DNA of 64,000 nt, from the NCBI GenBank assembly GCA_949825045.1, contig OX463818.1, forward strand, positions 34,736,906 through 34,800,905. Direction: 5' to 3'. Shown here piece by piece: positions 54,701-63,516 of this stretch; positions within the stretch are counted from its first letter, which is position 1, and each line of letters starts with the position of its first letter. The stretch comes from Argyresthia goedartella (Eukaryota > Arthropoda > Insecta > Lepidoptera > Argyresthiidae). A program made the position numbers and the translations under genes. Under the pieces are notes generated by a model. That model was not told the origin of the DNA. It saw nothing but the letters and a program-made list of their open reading frames with translations, and made no database searches.

Positions 54701-57633
54701 CAGAACAGGTAACAACTTCAACATGTATGATGTAATATCCCCAGAGCAGTCGCAGCTAACAGCCCTGCAGCCGGCTAGACATTACACCGGCCAACAGACT
54801 ACACACAGAACAGGTAACAACTTCAACATGTATGATGTAATATCCCCAGAGCAGTCGCAGCTAACAGCCCTGCAGCCGGCTAGACATTACACCGGCCCAC
54901 AGACTACACACAGAACAGGTAACAACTTCAACATGTATGATGTTATATCCCCAGAGCAGTCGCAGCTAACAGCCCTGCAGCCGGCGAGACATTACACCGG
55001 CCCACAGACTACATACAGAACAGGATACCACTTCAACATGTATGATGTAATATCCCCAGAGCAGTCGCAGCTAACAGCCCTGCAGCCGGCTAGACATTAC
55101 ACCGGCCCACAGACTACACACAGAACAGGTAACAACTTCAACATGTATGATGTAATATCCCCAGAGCAGTCGCAGCTAACAGCCCTGCAGCCGGCGAGAC
55201 ATTACACCGGCCCACAGACTACATACAGAACAGGATACCACTTCAACATGTATGATGTAATATCCCCAGAGCAGTCGCAGCTAACAGCCCTGCAGCCGGC
55301 GAGACATTACACGGCCCACAGACTACACACAGAACAGGTTACAACTTCAACATGTATGATGTAATTTCCCCAGAGCAGTCGCAGCTAACAGCCCTGCAGC
55401 CGGCTAGACATTACACCGGCCCACAGACTACACACAGAACAGGTAACAACTTCAACATGTATGATGTAATATCCCCAGAGCAGTCGCAGCTAACAGCCCT
55501 GCAGCCGGCTAGACATTACACCGGCCCACAGACTATACACAGAACAGGTAACAACTTCAACATGTATGATGTAATTACCCCAGAGCAGTCGCAGCTAACA
55601 GCCCTGCAGCCGGCTAGACATTACACCGGCCCACAGACTACACACAGAACAGGTAACAACTTCAACATGTATGATGTAATATCCCCAGAGCAGTCGCAGC
55701 TAACAGCCCTGCAGCCGGCTAGACATTACACCGGCCAACAGACTACACACAGAACAGGTAACAACTTCAACATGTATGATGTAATATCCCCAGAGCAGTC
55801 GCAGCTAACAGCCCTGCAGCCGGCGAGACATTACACCGGCCCACAGACTACACACAGAACAGGTAACAACTTCAACTTGTATGATGTAATATCCCCAGTC
55901 GCGTTGCAGCTAACAGCCCTGCAGCCGGCGAGACATTACACCGGCCCACAGACTACACACAGAACAGGTAACAATGTTAACATGTATGATGTAATATCCC
56001 CAGTCGCGTCGCAGCTAACAGCCCTGCAGCCGGCGGGACATTACACCGGCCCACAGACTACACACAGAACAGGTAACAACTTCAACATGTATGATGTAAT
56101 ATCCCCAGTCGCGTCGCAGCTAACAGCCCTGCAGCTGGCGAGACATTACACCGGCCCACAGACTACACACAGAACATGTAACAACTTCAACATGTATGAT
56201 GTAATATCCCCAGTCGCGTCGCAGCTAACAGCCCTGCAGCTGGCGAGACATTACACCGGCCCACAGACTACACACAGAACAGGTAACAACTTTAACATGT
56301 ATGATGTAATATCCCCAGAGCAGTCGCAGCTAACAGCCCTGCAGCCGGCGAGACATTACACCGGCCCACAGACTACACACAGAACAGGTAACTACTTCAA
56401 CATGTATGATGTAATATCCCCGGTCGCGTCGCAGCTAACAGCCCTGTAGCCGGCGCGACATTACACCGGCCCACAGTCTACACACAGAACAGGTAACAAC
56501 TTCAACATGTATGATGTAATATCCCCAGAGCAGTCGCAGCTAACAGCCCTGCAGCCGGCGAGACATTACACCGGCCCACAGACTACACACAGAACAGGTA
56601 ACAACTTCAACATGTATGATGTAATATCCCCAGTCGCGTCGCAGCTAACAGCCCTGCAGCCGGCTAGACATTACACCGGCCCAAAGACTACACACAGAAC
56701 AGGTAACAACTTCAACATGTATGATGTAATATCCCCAGAGCAGTCGCAGCTAACAGCCCTGCAGCCGGCGAGACATTACACCGGCCCACAGACTACACAC
56801 AGAACAGGTAACAACTTCAACATGTATGATGTAATATCCCCAGTCGCGTCGCAGCTAACAGCCCTGCAGCCGGCGAGACATTACACCGGCCCACAGACTA
56901 CACACAGAACAGGTAACAACTTCAACATGTATGATGTAATATCCCCAGTCGCGTCGCAGCTAACAGCCCTGCAGCCGGCGAGACATTACACCGGCCCACA
57001 GACTACACACAGAACAGGTAACAACTTCAACATGTATGATGTAATATCCCCAGTCGCGTCGCAGCTAACAGCCCTGCAGCCGGCGAGACATTACACCGGC
57101 CCACAGACTACACACAGAACAGGTAACAACTTCAACATGTATGATGTAATATCCCCAGAGCAGTCGCAGCTAACAGCCCTGCAGCCGGCGAGACATTACA
57201 CCGGCCCACAGACTACACACAGAACAGGTAACAACTTCAACATGTATGATGTAATATCCCCAGTCGCGTCGCTGCTAACAGCCCTGCAGCTGGCGAGACA
57301 TTACACCGGCCCACAGACTACACACAGAACAGGTAACAACTTCAACATGTATGATGTAATATCCCCAGTCGCGTCGCTGCTAACAGCCCTGCAGCCGGCA
57401 ATACTACCCAAGGAACTTCTGTTAAATTAGGATAAATTTTTTTGATGCTCGATTTAACAATAGTTTTGATAATTTGCAGATGTCAGATGTACAGCACAGT
57501 GCACCGGATCTCCGCGGGCGGTGCGGGGAGTGAGGCGCAGGAAGCGCGAGCGCGAGTGAGAGGCAGCATGAGCGGCGTGCAGGAACACTTGTCGCGGCTG
57601 GCGGCGGGGGGAGGTGGGGAGTGCTATCATAAT
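45609..57633 (+). CDS. ATRIP: ATRIP / mus304-like ATR-interacting protein, 6 exons seen, 3' end not found
   Basis: Partner of the ATR (mei-41) kinase that brings it to RPA-coated single-stranded DNA in the replication-stress checkpoint. Six exons join in phase to 403 codons. Residues about 48-65 (GDENDDEILLLASQACEDAY) match the acidic RPA-binding motif that ends in LASQA in human ATRIP. Residues about 151-245 form a coiled coil (YRQMLQLQEENAKLKSENGK, EGEASILRTQLK, LDFKNLEIISVKERSKML), the dimerisation segment with the same style as the vertebrate protein. Exons 4-6 diverge. Animal ATRIP proteins are about 650-850 aa, so the C-terminal ATR-binding half is absent from what I can read and should lie to the right. 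Introns hold an RTE piece, SINEs, a piggyBac MITE and a 4.8-kb minisatellite. The call rests on two motifs in the right order. Confidence 0.82.
45883..46472 (+). CDS. ATRIP: ATRIP exon 2 (RPA-binding motif and coiled coil)
   Basis: Acceptor CCGCAG and donor GTAATA, 196 codons. The exon contains DDEILLLASQACEDAY and the heptad-rich region from LYRQMLQLQEENAKL to LKNQLDFK. Confidence 0.88.
46505..46605. repeat. Dispersed repeat, copy 2 of 3
   Basis: TTTTTAAACAAGTGTTGAAC matches 31655-31775 and 60222-60315. Confidence 0.5.
46737..46837 (+). CDS. ATRIP: ATRIP exon 3
   Basis: Acceptor TTTCAG and donor GTAAAA. The exon encodes NLEIISVKERSKMLESNKVR and LTHVTIPTSDIST, continuing the coiled coil. 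Ends in phase 2. Confidence 0.85.
46852..47011. repeat. piggyBac-type MITE, copy 2, flanked by TTAA
   Basis: TTAA at 46848-46851 and 47012-47015. Inverted relative to 13851-14008, ending AAAAGCGAAAGGG. It starts 14 bases after the ATRIP exon 3 boundary. Confidence 0.7.
47035..47560. other. ATRIP intron 3, nothing identified
   Basis: AT-rich. No exon or repeat I can support. Confidence 0.4.
47577..47999 (-). mobile_element. RTE-type LINE C-terminal fragment
   Basis: A 140-codon open minus-strand frame: RTKVTDVGKRVARLKWQWAG, HICRINDGRWGCKVLEAKRS, VGRPAARWSDDIRGTAGPTW. These are the standard final motifs of RTE-clade ORF2. The rest of the element is absent. Confidence 0.85.
48299..48429 (+). 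CDS. ATRIP: ATRIP exon 4
   Basis: Acceptor TTCCAG and donor GTAATT. The phase-2 start completes a Ser codon. The exon encodes SQRPNHSVKQNEFVTQSKRV and QLLKLNKVFRT, and ends in phase 1. Confidence 0.72.
48455..48640 (+). mobile_element. tRNA-derived SINE (family 3)
   Basis: CTGTGGTGTTGAGGCTGTGC, B-box region GGGTTCAAATCCC, AAAACCCAGGTCTTGGATGT and CTATCCTAGTGTGGGGCC. Other copies are at 20695 (part) and 57664-57840 (inverted). Confidence 0.72.
48655..48825 (+). mobile_element. SINE (family 2) 3' fragment
   Basis: GGCTAGCCCCCTGTCACGC and GGGCACAATTGTGCCTCTGC, then GGGAAAAGGCGTGACGCTAT. Confidence 0.65.
48830..49315. other. ATRIP intron 4 sequence, nothing identified
   Basis: No exon or repeat recognised. 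Confidence 0.4.
49321..49930. repeat. 610-bp MITE with ~70-bp terminal inverted repeats
   Basis: GTGATAGGAATAGGTAGGGC at 49321 is mirrored by GCCCTACCTATTCCTATCAC ending at 49930. The arms run inward to CTTCCTTACG/CGTAAGGAAG. The interior is AT-rich and non-coding. Confidence 0.78.
49935..51445. other. ATRIP intron 4, two tRNA-like scraps
   Basis: GGGTTCGATCCCGGCTAGG near 50550 is a T-arm-like piece. GGATGGCCGAGCGG with GGTTCGATCCTC (50911-50955) resembles a tRNA but cannot form a proper acceptor or T stem. Both are probably SINE remnants. Confidence 0.45.
51452..51638. repeat. 44-bp minisatellite, 4 units
   Basis: ACTCCATATCATCCC starts at 51452, 51496, 51540 and 51584 and again in part at 51628. 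Each unit contains ATTGTGCGGTGGTAAGGAAC. Confidence 0.88.
51640..52140 (-). mobile_element. LINE 3' fragment
   Basis: 51887-52135 on the minus strand encodes YEHGFRIRAVRLWNELPCTI and SLNIFKNRLKKHYLSL, a usual LINE ORF2 end. 51640-51670 is the shared GAGATTTCTTCCAGCAAACC tail. Confidence 0.68.
52491..52608 (+). CDS. ATRIP: ATRIP exon 5, progenitor of the 105-bp array
   Basis: Acceptor TCCTCAG and donor GTTACA. The exon encodes EPSQLQALLPLTLQPTTDDE and then PSILYSSETLHRPTDYTQN, phase 1 to phase 2. Its last 38 bases are also the first bases of repeat unit 1. The donor GTTACA is weaker than the GTAACA in most array units. Confidence 0.75.
52571..57399 (+). repeat. 46 x 105-bp minisatellite derived from ATRIP exon 5 and its donor region
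   Basis: Units begin GAGACATTACACC or TAGACATTACACC every 105 bp. The count is exactly 46 units with a single 1-bp deletion (near 55312). In each unit 69 bp match exon 5 (its first ~31 and last 38 bases, with about 49 bases lost between) and 36 bp match the start of intron 5. Variants include GTAACAAC versus GATACAAC after the donor AG, and CCAGAGCAGTCG versus CCAGTCGCGTCG. The second form is concentrated in the last third. Because 105 is divisible by three, one frame stays open over long stretches with a 35-residue period. That frame differs from the gene frame and is broken at 52853, 53798, 55312 and 56445. Confidence 0.95.
57480..57633 (+). CDS. ATRIP: ATRIP exon 6
   Basis: Acceptor TTTGCAG, 80 bp after the array ends, and donor GTAAGT. 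The exon encodes RCQMYSTVHRISAGGAGSEA and GVQEHLSRLAAGGGGECYHN. Its frame needs exon 5's phase-2 end, which supports splicing from 52608 straight to here. Confidence 0.75.
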
Positions 57634-57663
57634 GTAAGTTGCCAACATAAACATTTTATACAG

Positions 57664-57840
57664 TCGCATTCATTGCTTCTGGCCCCACACTAGGACGCCC
57701 TGTGCCGGGGGAACCAGAAACAGCGTCGTCACACACATGTAAACATCCAAGACCTGGGGTTTTTTTTTTGTCTTTATCCCTAGCCGGGGATCGAACCCAT
57801 AGGTAGGCATAGCCACAACCACAGCGCCACAGAGGTCGTC
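57664..57840 (-). mobile_element. tRNA-derived SINE (family 3), inverted
   Basis: GGCCCCACACTAGGACGCCC, ACATCCAAGACCTGGGGTTT and GGGGATCGAACCC are the reverse complement of the 48455-48640 element. Confidence 0.72.
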
Positions 57841-57919
57841 ATCACCCTTTTCAAATTCAAATGTCTTTGTTGCTGTAGATATTGACATAAACTTATCAAA
57901 CGTCATTTTTTTTGCTTAG

Positions 57920-57985
57920 GGCGGAGAAACTCCCACAGATTGATTTTTAGATCCCTTAAAATTTGGTTTTTACTATTGCCCATCA
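57920..57985 (-). mobile_element. Short LINE tail scrap
   Basis: GAGAAACTCCCACAGATTGA then TTTTTAGATC, as at 29320 and 58235. Confidence 0.5.
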
Positions 57986-58184
57986 AAAAAGTGCATTTTA
58001 TTCATTGACTAGCTAATGCTCGCAACTTCATCTGCGTGTTCCTAAGAATTATTATTAACCGAGATAACGTTAACCTCCTTCTGGTGCAATCGGATAAAAA
58101 GTATACTATATGTTAATCTAGCTCATAAACTACCTCTGTGCTAAATTTTATTTAAATACTTTCAGCCGTTTTAGCGTGATTTCA

Positions 58185-59372
58185 TTTCATTTTTTTCCTC
58201 TTCTCTACATTGGACTACAGTGGGAGAAGAAGGGCGTAGAAACTCCCACAGATTGATTTTTAGATCTCTTTTAAAAATAGGTTGTCCTTAACTAATACAA
58301 ATATGAATAATTTAATTATTATGATTAATAAGCAGGAATAAATAATTACAAAATTATTAACAGCAAGGTCTGTGTTGAGCCAGATTAATCCCATAAAGGT
58401 CCTGTCATTTAAGTAATCTTGAACATTGTAATATTCCTTTTTCGACAAAGTCGCTTTAACATGCTTTTTAAATTGATCAAATGGCAATTTCAAAATCTCC
58501 AGGGTATCTTATTATAGTAGAGAATGCACTGACCCTTGAAAGAATTGCTAACCTTCGCGAGTCTAAATCGTGGCGCACATAGTCTGTGATTATTTCTTAA
58601 GTTAACATTACAGCTATCGCTAAGTTTGGTAAATGTTGTAAGGTTCTTGCGTACATACATTATATTTTCGAAAATAATTTGACTAGCTACAGTTAGTAGG
58701 TCAATTTCTTTAAAAAGCTCTCTTAAGGAGTCTGTTCGTTTTAAATTATAAATTGCTTGAATAGCTCTTTTCTGTAAAATAAAAATAGTTTGAATATCCG
58801 CTGCTTTCCCCCACAACTTGTTGATACCATCTTGATACCATAGGACATGACACTATGAAAGTAACTAAAATATACTAGCCTAGATGTAGCTACATCCGTG
58901 CTTTGTCTGATGTTCCTAACAGCGTAAGCCGCAGAACTTAATTTACCTACAATTTGCTATCAATGGTTATTCCAAGAAACTTCGTATTATTTACTAATTC
59001 TAACGTGCTGTTGTCTAACACTAAACTGGTCTCAACTTGCCTGACATTTGGAAGTGAGAATTTGATACACTTGGTTTTACCAGCGTTTAACAACAAATTA
59101 TTAACTGTGAACCAATTCAAGGTTAAAGACAATACACCATTAACATCATCAAAATCTCCTTTTTGTCTTTCAATTTTGAAGACCATTGAAGTATCATCAG
59201 CAAACATATGTCAGTTCATTTCTCCACCATGAAAGACAGATCGTTAATATATACCAGGAATGAGAAAGGGCCTAATATGGAACCTTGTGGAACGCCAATT
59301 TTTACACCCGCCCGGTCCATCAGATTTAACGCCGTTAACTTCTGCCTTTTGAATTCTATTGCTTAGGTATGA
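58185..59372 (-). mobile_element. 5'-truncated LINE fragment
   Basis: Minus-strand pieces: FADDTSMVFKIERQKGDFDD with the RT active site, LGITIDSKL, IFILQKRAIQAIYNLKRTDS, YYNKIPW and YYNVQDYLNDRTFMG. Several frameshifts. Same family as 60335-64000 and the inverted pair at 36723-38740. Confidence 0.78.
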
Positions 59373-59739
59373 TCTTAGTATAAACACACAAACAACAAAA
59401 CGCTCTCACTCTCTACTCACTAGAGATTAAATGCCATTTGAATTTGGAACAATCTTCAATTTACGAATTATGTACCTACTATAATAAACGCGCTGAACGT
59501 TACTACTACTGGCAGGCAGAATAAAGATAGTTCCATTGTCAAAAAAAAAAGACATACCCAACACAACCCGCCAATTTTAGATTGAATTCTTTTCTGTTAC
59601 TTATCGCGGTGTTTCATTGGAAAATATATTAGCTACCTAGTAAAATTAGTTTATACAGTGATGAAAATGAATCACTTACTCCGGAATAATTTCGTTCGAA
59701 AGCGGCAATTATCGTAGATAATTTTTTGGCGCCAAATCT

Positions 59740-60075
59740 CGGGAGATTTACCTAAAAACCTACAATTTGTTCTGCGACTAGAAAACCACGAATGGCGCCA
59801 AAACCTTCTCAGAGACCGTATATCTGATCTATTTCAACGAATTATCCAAGACTTGAAAGCCGTCGACACTGTGGAACCTATATTCAATGCTAAAAGGCAC
59901 AGCATGAATCAAAGACAACATCGATATAGCAAAGTAACTACTCAAAGTTGCTGGCATACTTAAAACGGCTATCCGAGGGTCATAAGCCAAAGAAATATAG
60001 AGCTAACCTCCGAAAACATTGTGTGTTTACTAAATGATGCGCCTGACCACAGCTTTCTGGCCGTAAAAGTAAGTA
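59740..60075 (+). pseudogene. Unrecognised decayed coding-like block
   Basis: The plus strand reads KNLQFVLRLENHEWRQNLLR, DRISDLFQRIIQDLKAVDTV, EPIFNAKRHSMNQRQHRYSK, VTTQ. It then continues through about three small indels as VAGILKTAI, GHKPKK and IELTSENIVCLLNDAPDHSF LAVK directly before a GTAAGT. Composition looks protein-coding, but I do not recognise the family. It could be a gene fragment or a broken exon. Confidence 0.4.
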
Positions 60076-60221
60076 CTAACTTAGTTCCTACCGCCTACGC
60101 TACGCTCGGGATTCACTCTAGAATCCTTCGCTACAACCCTACTCTCGGGATCCAACTAGTGCCTCGAATTAAATTTCCTTTTTTTTTCACTTACCTATTA
60201 TATAATCTACTATCCGTGTTA

Positions 60222-60315
60222 CCACAAAAAATATTATACAGCGTTTAACCTCAAAACAAACGTCGAATCCCTTACATTTTTGCTTTTAAACAAGTGTTGA
60301 ACGGTAGTTTTTAGG
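60222..60315. repeat. Dispersed repeat, copy 3 of 3
   Basis: ATACAGCGTTTAACCTCAAA and TTTTAAACAAGTGTTGAACG. It runs into TAGGGTTCCGTACCC, the end word of the 24963-25216 repeat. Confidence 0.5.
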
Positions 60316-60575
60316 GTTCCGTACCCAACGGGTCAAATCAAATCAAATCAAATCAAAAATCATTTATTTCCATAGGATGTTGTTACATCACTTAGATCCG
60401 TCATTACATTTTTTTGGGTGAGTTCACTAACACAATGGCGGAATCTGTGGAGAAGAGCTCACCGAAGAAACTCCACAGTCGTCGCATCTTTTGCGTTTCC
60501 TTTTTTAAATAAAATATTGCCAAATTACAAAATGAATGCTAATTATATATCGAAACAGCCTGTTACTCAAACAAT

Positions 60576-62729
60576 CTATTCCCATGGACATCTGTCCTCT
60601 AAGTAATCAGATTTCCTATAGTAACCTTTTTTATACAATTTCTGTTTTATTATTATTTTAAACTTGTCTAAAGGTAAGTTTTTAATATCAGTAGGGACCT
60701 TATTGTAATAGCGTATACAATTGCCTTTAAAAGAATTACTAATTTTATGTAGTCGGCTTACATAAGCAACCAACTTGTCTTTATTTCTAGTGTTAAAATT
60801 GTGTATATCACTGTACTTCTGAAAATTAGTTATATTTCTTTTTACATTCACAAGATTGTCATAGATATATTGAGACACAACTGTCAGAATATTGATTTCT
60901 TTAAACTTTTCCCTCAGTGACACTCTAGCCCCTAATCTATAAATTGCACGAACAGCCCGTTTCTGCAGAATAAATATACTATTAGCATTCGCAGCGTGAC
61001 CCCACAATAAGATACCATAGGTCATTAGACTATGAAAGTAACTAAAGTAGACTAGTCTAGCGGTGTCTACGTCGGTAAGAGCTCTAATTTTTTTAACTGC
61101 GAACGCTGCCGAACTCAGTCTGTTCGACAATTTATTTATATGAGGATCCCATTGTAGTTTGGCGTCTAAAGTAATGCCCAAAAAGACAGTCGACTGCACA
61201 AGGTCCAATCTCTGTCCTTTTATAAATATGTCTGTAGTTACCGGGTTCACATTGGGTAACACGAATTTAATACATTTAGTTTTCTTTTCATTAAGTAATA
61301 AATTGTTAACAGTAAACCAGTTCACTATACTAGAGATAGCATTGTTTACCTCGTCATAATTTGATTGCTGTCTTTTAACTTTAAATATCAAAGAAGTATC
61401 ATCGGCAAACAATACTAACCCATGTTTTGCTTTAACAAGGTAAGGTAAATCATTAATATATACTAAAAACAAGAAAGGACCAAGAATTGAACCTTGCGGT
61501 ACGCCCATACTTATTGAAGACCCAGGTGATCTTTTCCCATTAACATCGACCATCTGAACCCTATCTGTTAGATATGACTCCAGAAGGCCAAGTGCCTGAT
61601 CTTTTACACCATAATGGCGTAACTTCCTGACAAGAGTGTCATGATGGACGCAATCAAAAGCCTTGGATAGATCGCAAAAGACACCTATTGCATCCATTGC
61701 GTCTTCCCAGGCATCAAAAATATTGTCGATTAGTTCAACACCAGCATCGGCTGTTGAACGACCCTTTGTGAAACCAAACTGAGCAATATGAATTAAATTA
61801 TTGAGATAAAAATAACTTTGCAATTGATTAAGTATGAGTTTTTCAAATATTTTGCTAAGCGTTGGTAGTATCGATATGGGTCTAAAATTGGTGGGGTCTG
61901 ATGTACTACCAGCTTTGAATAAAGGTATAACTTTACTTAGTTTCATCAAGTCAGGAAACACACCATTATCTATACATTGATTAAATATACAACAAAGGTG
62001 AGGTGCAATACAATCTACAATGGAACTAATAATTTTTACTGATAGACCATGGGCGTCAGCTGTCTTTTTCATTTCCAGGGATTTAAACGCTTTTACAATG
62101 TCTTCATTATTTACGTGCCTAAATTTAAAATCTGTTTTACATTCCTCAAAGTTTTGTTTAAGTATAGATTCAGCAGCAGCGGGAGATGAATTTAAAGACT
62201 TGGTTGTTGAAACTGGAATGTCCGTAAATAAATTATCGAAAGCTTTTGCTACTTCTAGGTCTGTACTTAGCAATTGATTATCTATCTGAAGCTTGAAGTT
62301 ATTACGTGTAGCTTTGGCCTTTCCAGTCTCTCTGTTTATAATTTGCCAAGTCGTTTTCATTACATTGCTACTAGATTCAATTTTGTTTTTAATGAAATTA
62401 GATTTAGCTACGGCACAAACGCGTTTAAACATTTTTGAATAACTACGAACATAATCTAGAAAGGCCGTATTTTTGTTATATGATTTCTCTGCATAGAGTT
62501 CATATAATCTTCGTCTGCTCCTATGAATTCCAACTGTCGCCCAATCACTAAACAAAGCTTTGTTATTAACTTTTATAGTTTTTGATTTAAATACCGTATC
62601 ATATTCATTTTTGACAAGGTTACATACTGAGTTGTACAACAAATTTGGATCGTCACTGTATGGTATTTCCCATAGTTTATCTAAAATATTATTCCTGTAG
62701 TGTTCAAGCCGAGTGTCACTAACGGGCAC
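60576..62729 (-). CDS. LINE ORF2, reverse transcriptase part
   Basis: An open frame of 717 codons. The linker reads RSRRRLYELYAEKSYNKNTA and TWQIINRETGKA. The RT core follows: NFRPISILPTLSKIFEKLIL, FGFTKGRSTADAGVELIDN, IGVFCDLSKAFDCVHHDTLV, MGVPQGSILGPFLFLVYIND and HGLVLFADDTSLIF. The thumb and C-terminal region contain FILQKRAVRAIYRLGARVSL and CIRYYNKVP. It is in a different frame from the upstream endonuclease, so it is the downstream half of a frameshifted ORF2. Confidence 0.85.
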   Translation of the reverse strand: MPVSDTRLEHYRNNILDKLWEIPYSDDPNLLYNSVCNLVKNEYDTVFKSKTIKVNNKALFSDWATVGIHRSRRRLYELYAEKSYNKNTAFLDYVRSYSKMFKRVCAVAKSNFIKNKIESSSNVMKTTWQIINRETGKAKATRNNFKLQIDNQLLSTDLEVAKAFDNLFTDIPVSTTKSLNSSPAAAESILKQNFEECKTDFKFRHVNNEDIVKAFKSLEMKKTADAHGLSVKIISSIVDCIAPHLCCIFNQCIDNGVFPDLMKLSKVIPLFKAGSTSDPTNFRPISILPTLSKIFEKLILNQLQSYFYLNNLIHIAQFGFTKGRSTADAGVELIDNIFDAWEDAMDAIGVFCDLSKAFDCVHHDTLVRKLRHYGVKDQALGLLESYLTDRVQMVDVNGKRSPGSSISMGVPQGSILGPFLFLVYINDLPYLVKAKHGLVLFADDTSLIFKVKRQQSNYDEVNNAISSIVNWFTVNNLLLNEKKTKCIKFVLPNVNPVTTDIFIKGQRLDLVQSTVFLGITLDAKLQWDPHINKLSNRLSSAAFAVKKIRALTDVDTARLVYFSYFHSLMTYGILLWGHAANANSIFILQKRAVRAIYRLGARVSLREKFKEINILTVVSQYIYDNLVNVKRNITNFQKYSDIHNFNTRNKDKLVAYVSRLHKISNSFKGNCIRYYNKVPTDIKNLPLDKFKIIIKQKLYKKGYYRKSDYLEDRCPWE

Positions 62730-62779
62730 ACATGTAATATCCTCTTTTTGGTCCTTTTTTATTTTAATATTGAATATAC

Positions 62780-63394
62780 CTATCTGACCAGAGTGATCAG
62801 AGATAATTTATTGATGACCGATTTGAAAATGGGCGTAATGTTAGTAAACATATTGTCAATGCAGGTAGCAGATGTTGCAGTAATTCTAGTAGGCTCCAAA
62901 AACAGATAGTTCATGTTGTGACATAAAAATAAAGATTTTAATCTAGTACAAATATTATTATCCTCTAACAGATTAACATTAAAATCACCACAAATTATAA
63001 AAAAAATGTTTTTATCGCTGATTTTAATCAACACTTCATCCATTTTCTTTTCGAATAAATCAAAGGATGAATCTGGTGGTCTGTATACGCTCATTACAAT
63101 AAGTTGTTCAAGTTCAATACAGGCTATTTCCATGGTACGCTCAACAGACAGGCTCACTATGTCAACTCGTTCCTTATATTTAAAACTATTATTTACAAGT
63201 ATTAAGGAGCCACCGCGATCAGCTGTTTTTCTGTTGAACGAACTAGCAACGTGGTGGTTATTAAAGTTGAACATGAACTGATAACTCTTTAAAAAGTGCT
63301 CTGTTATACATAAAATATCAATATTATTACAGTTCATGAATAACTCAATTTCCAGTTCTTTACTTAACATGCCCTGTATATTTTGATGAACCAC
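62780..63394 (-). CDS. LINE ORF2, endonuclease part (frameshifted at its end)
   Basis: An AP-like endonuclease: VHQNIQGMLSKELEIELFM, DILCITEHFL, MSVYRPPDSSFDLFEKKMDE, FFIICGDFNVNLLEDNN and TATSATCIDNMFTN. The frame ends LSLITLVR. The adjacent frame gives SDHSGQIGIFNIKIKK, the expected catalytic SDH motif, so one base change near 62805 breaks it. The open frame extends upstream of the listed start without an ATG. Confidence 0.78.
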   Translation of the reverse strand: MVHQNIQGMLSKELEIELFMNCNNIDILCITEHFLKSYQFMFNFNNHHVASSFNRKTADRGGSLILVNNSFKYKERVDIVSLSVERTMEIACIELEQLIVMSVYRPPDSSFDLFEKKMDEVLIKISDKNIFFIICGDFNVNLLEDNNICTRLKSLFLCHNMNYLFLEPTRITATSATCIDNMFTNITPIFKSVINKLSLITLVR

Positions 63395-63516
63395 GTTTAA
63401 AATATTCTTACTTTTACATTTTTCATTACTAGTAACTTGATTTAATGGGCAAGATGAAGGTATATTTATACAAATATTAATATTACTGCCAGAGTTACTC
63501 TCTGTTGTCCTATGGG

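Noticed and set aside
52377..57430. Series of long repetitive-protein genes
   Set aside because: The frames exist only because the 105-bp period is divisible by three. They overlap the splice donor of ATRIP exon 5, use a different frame from the gene, and have no start or promoter of their own.
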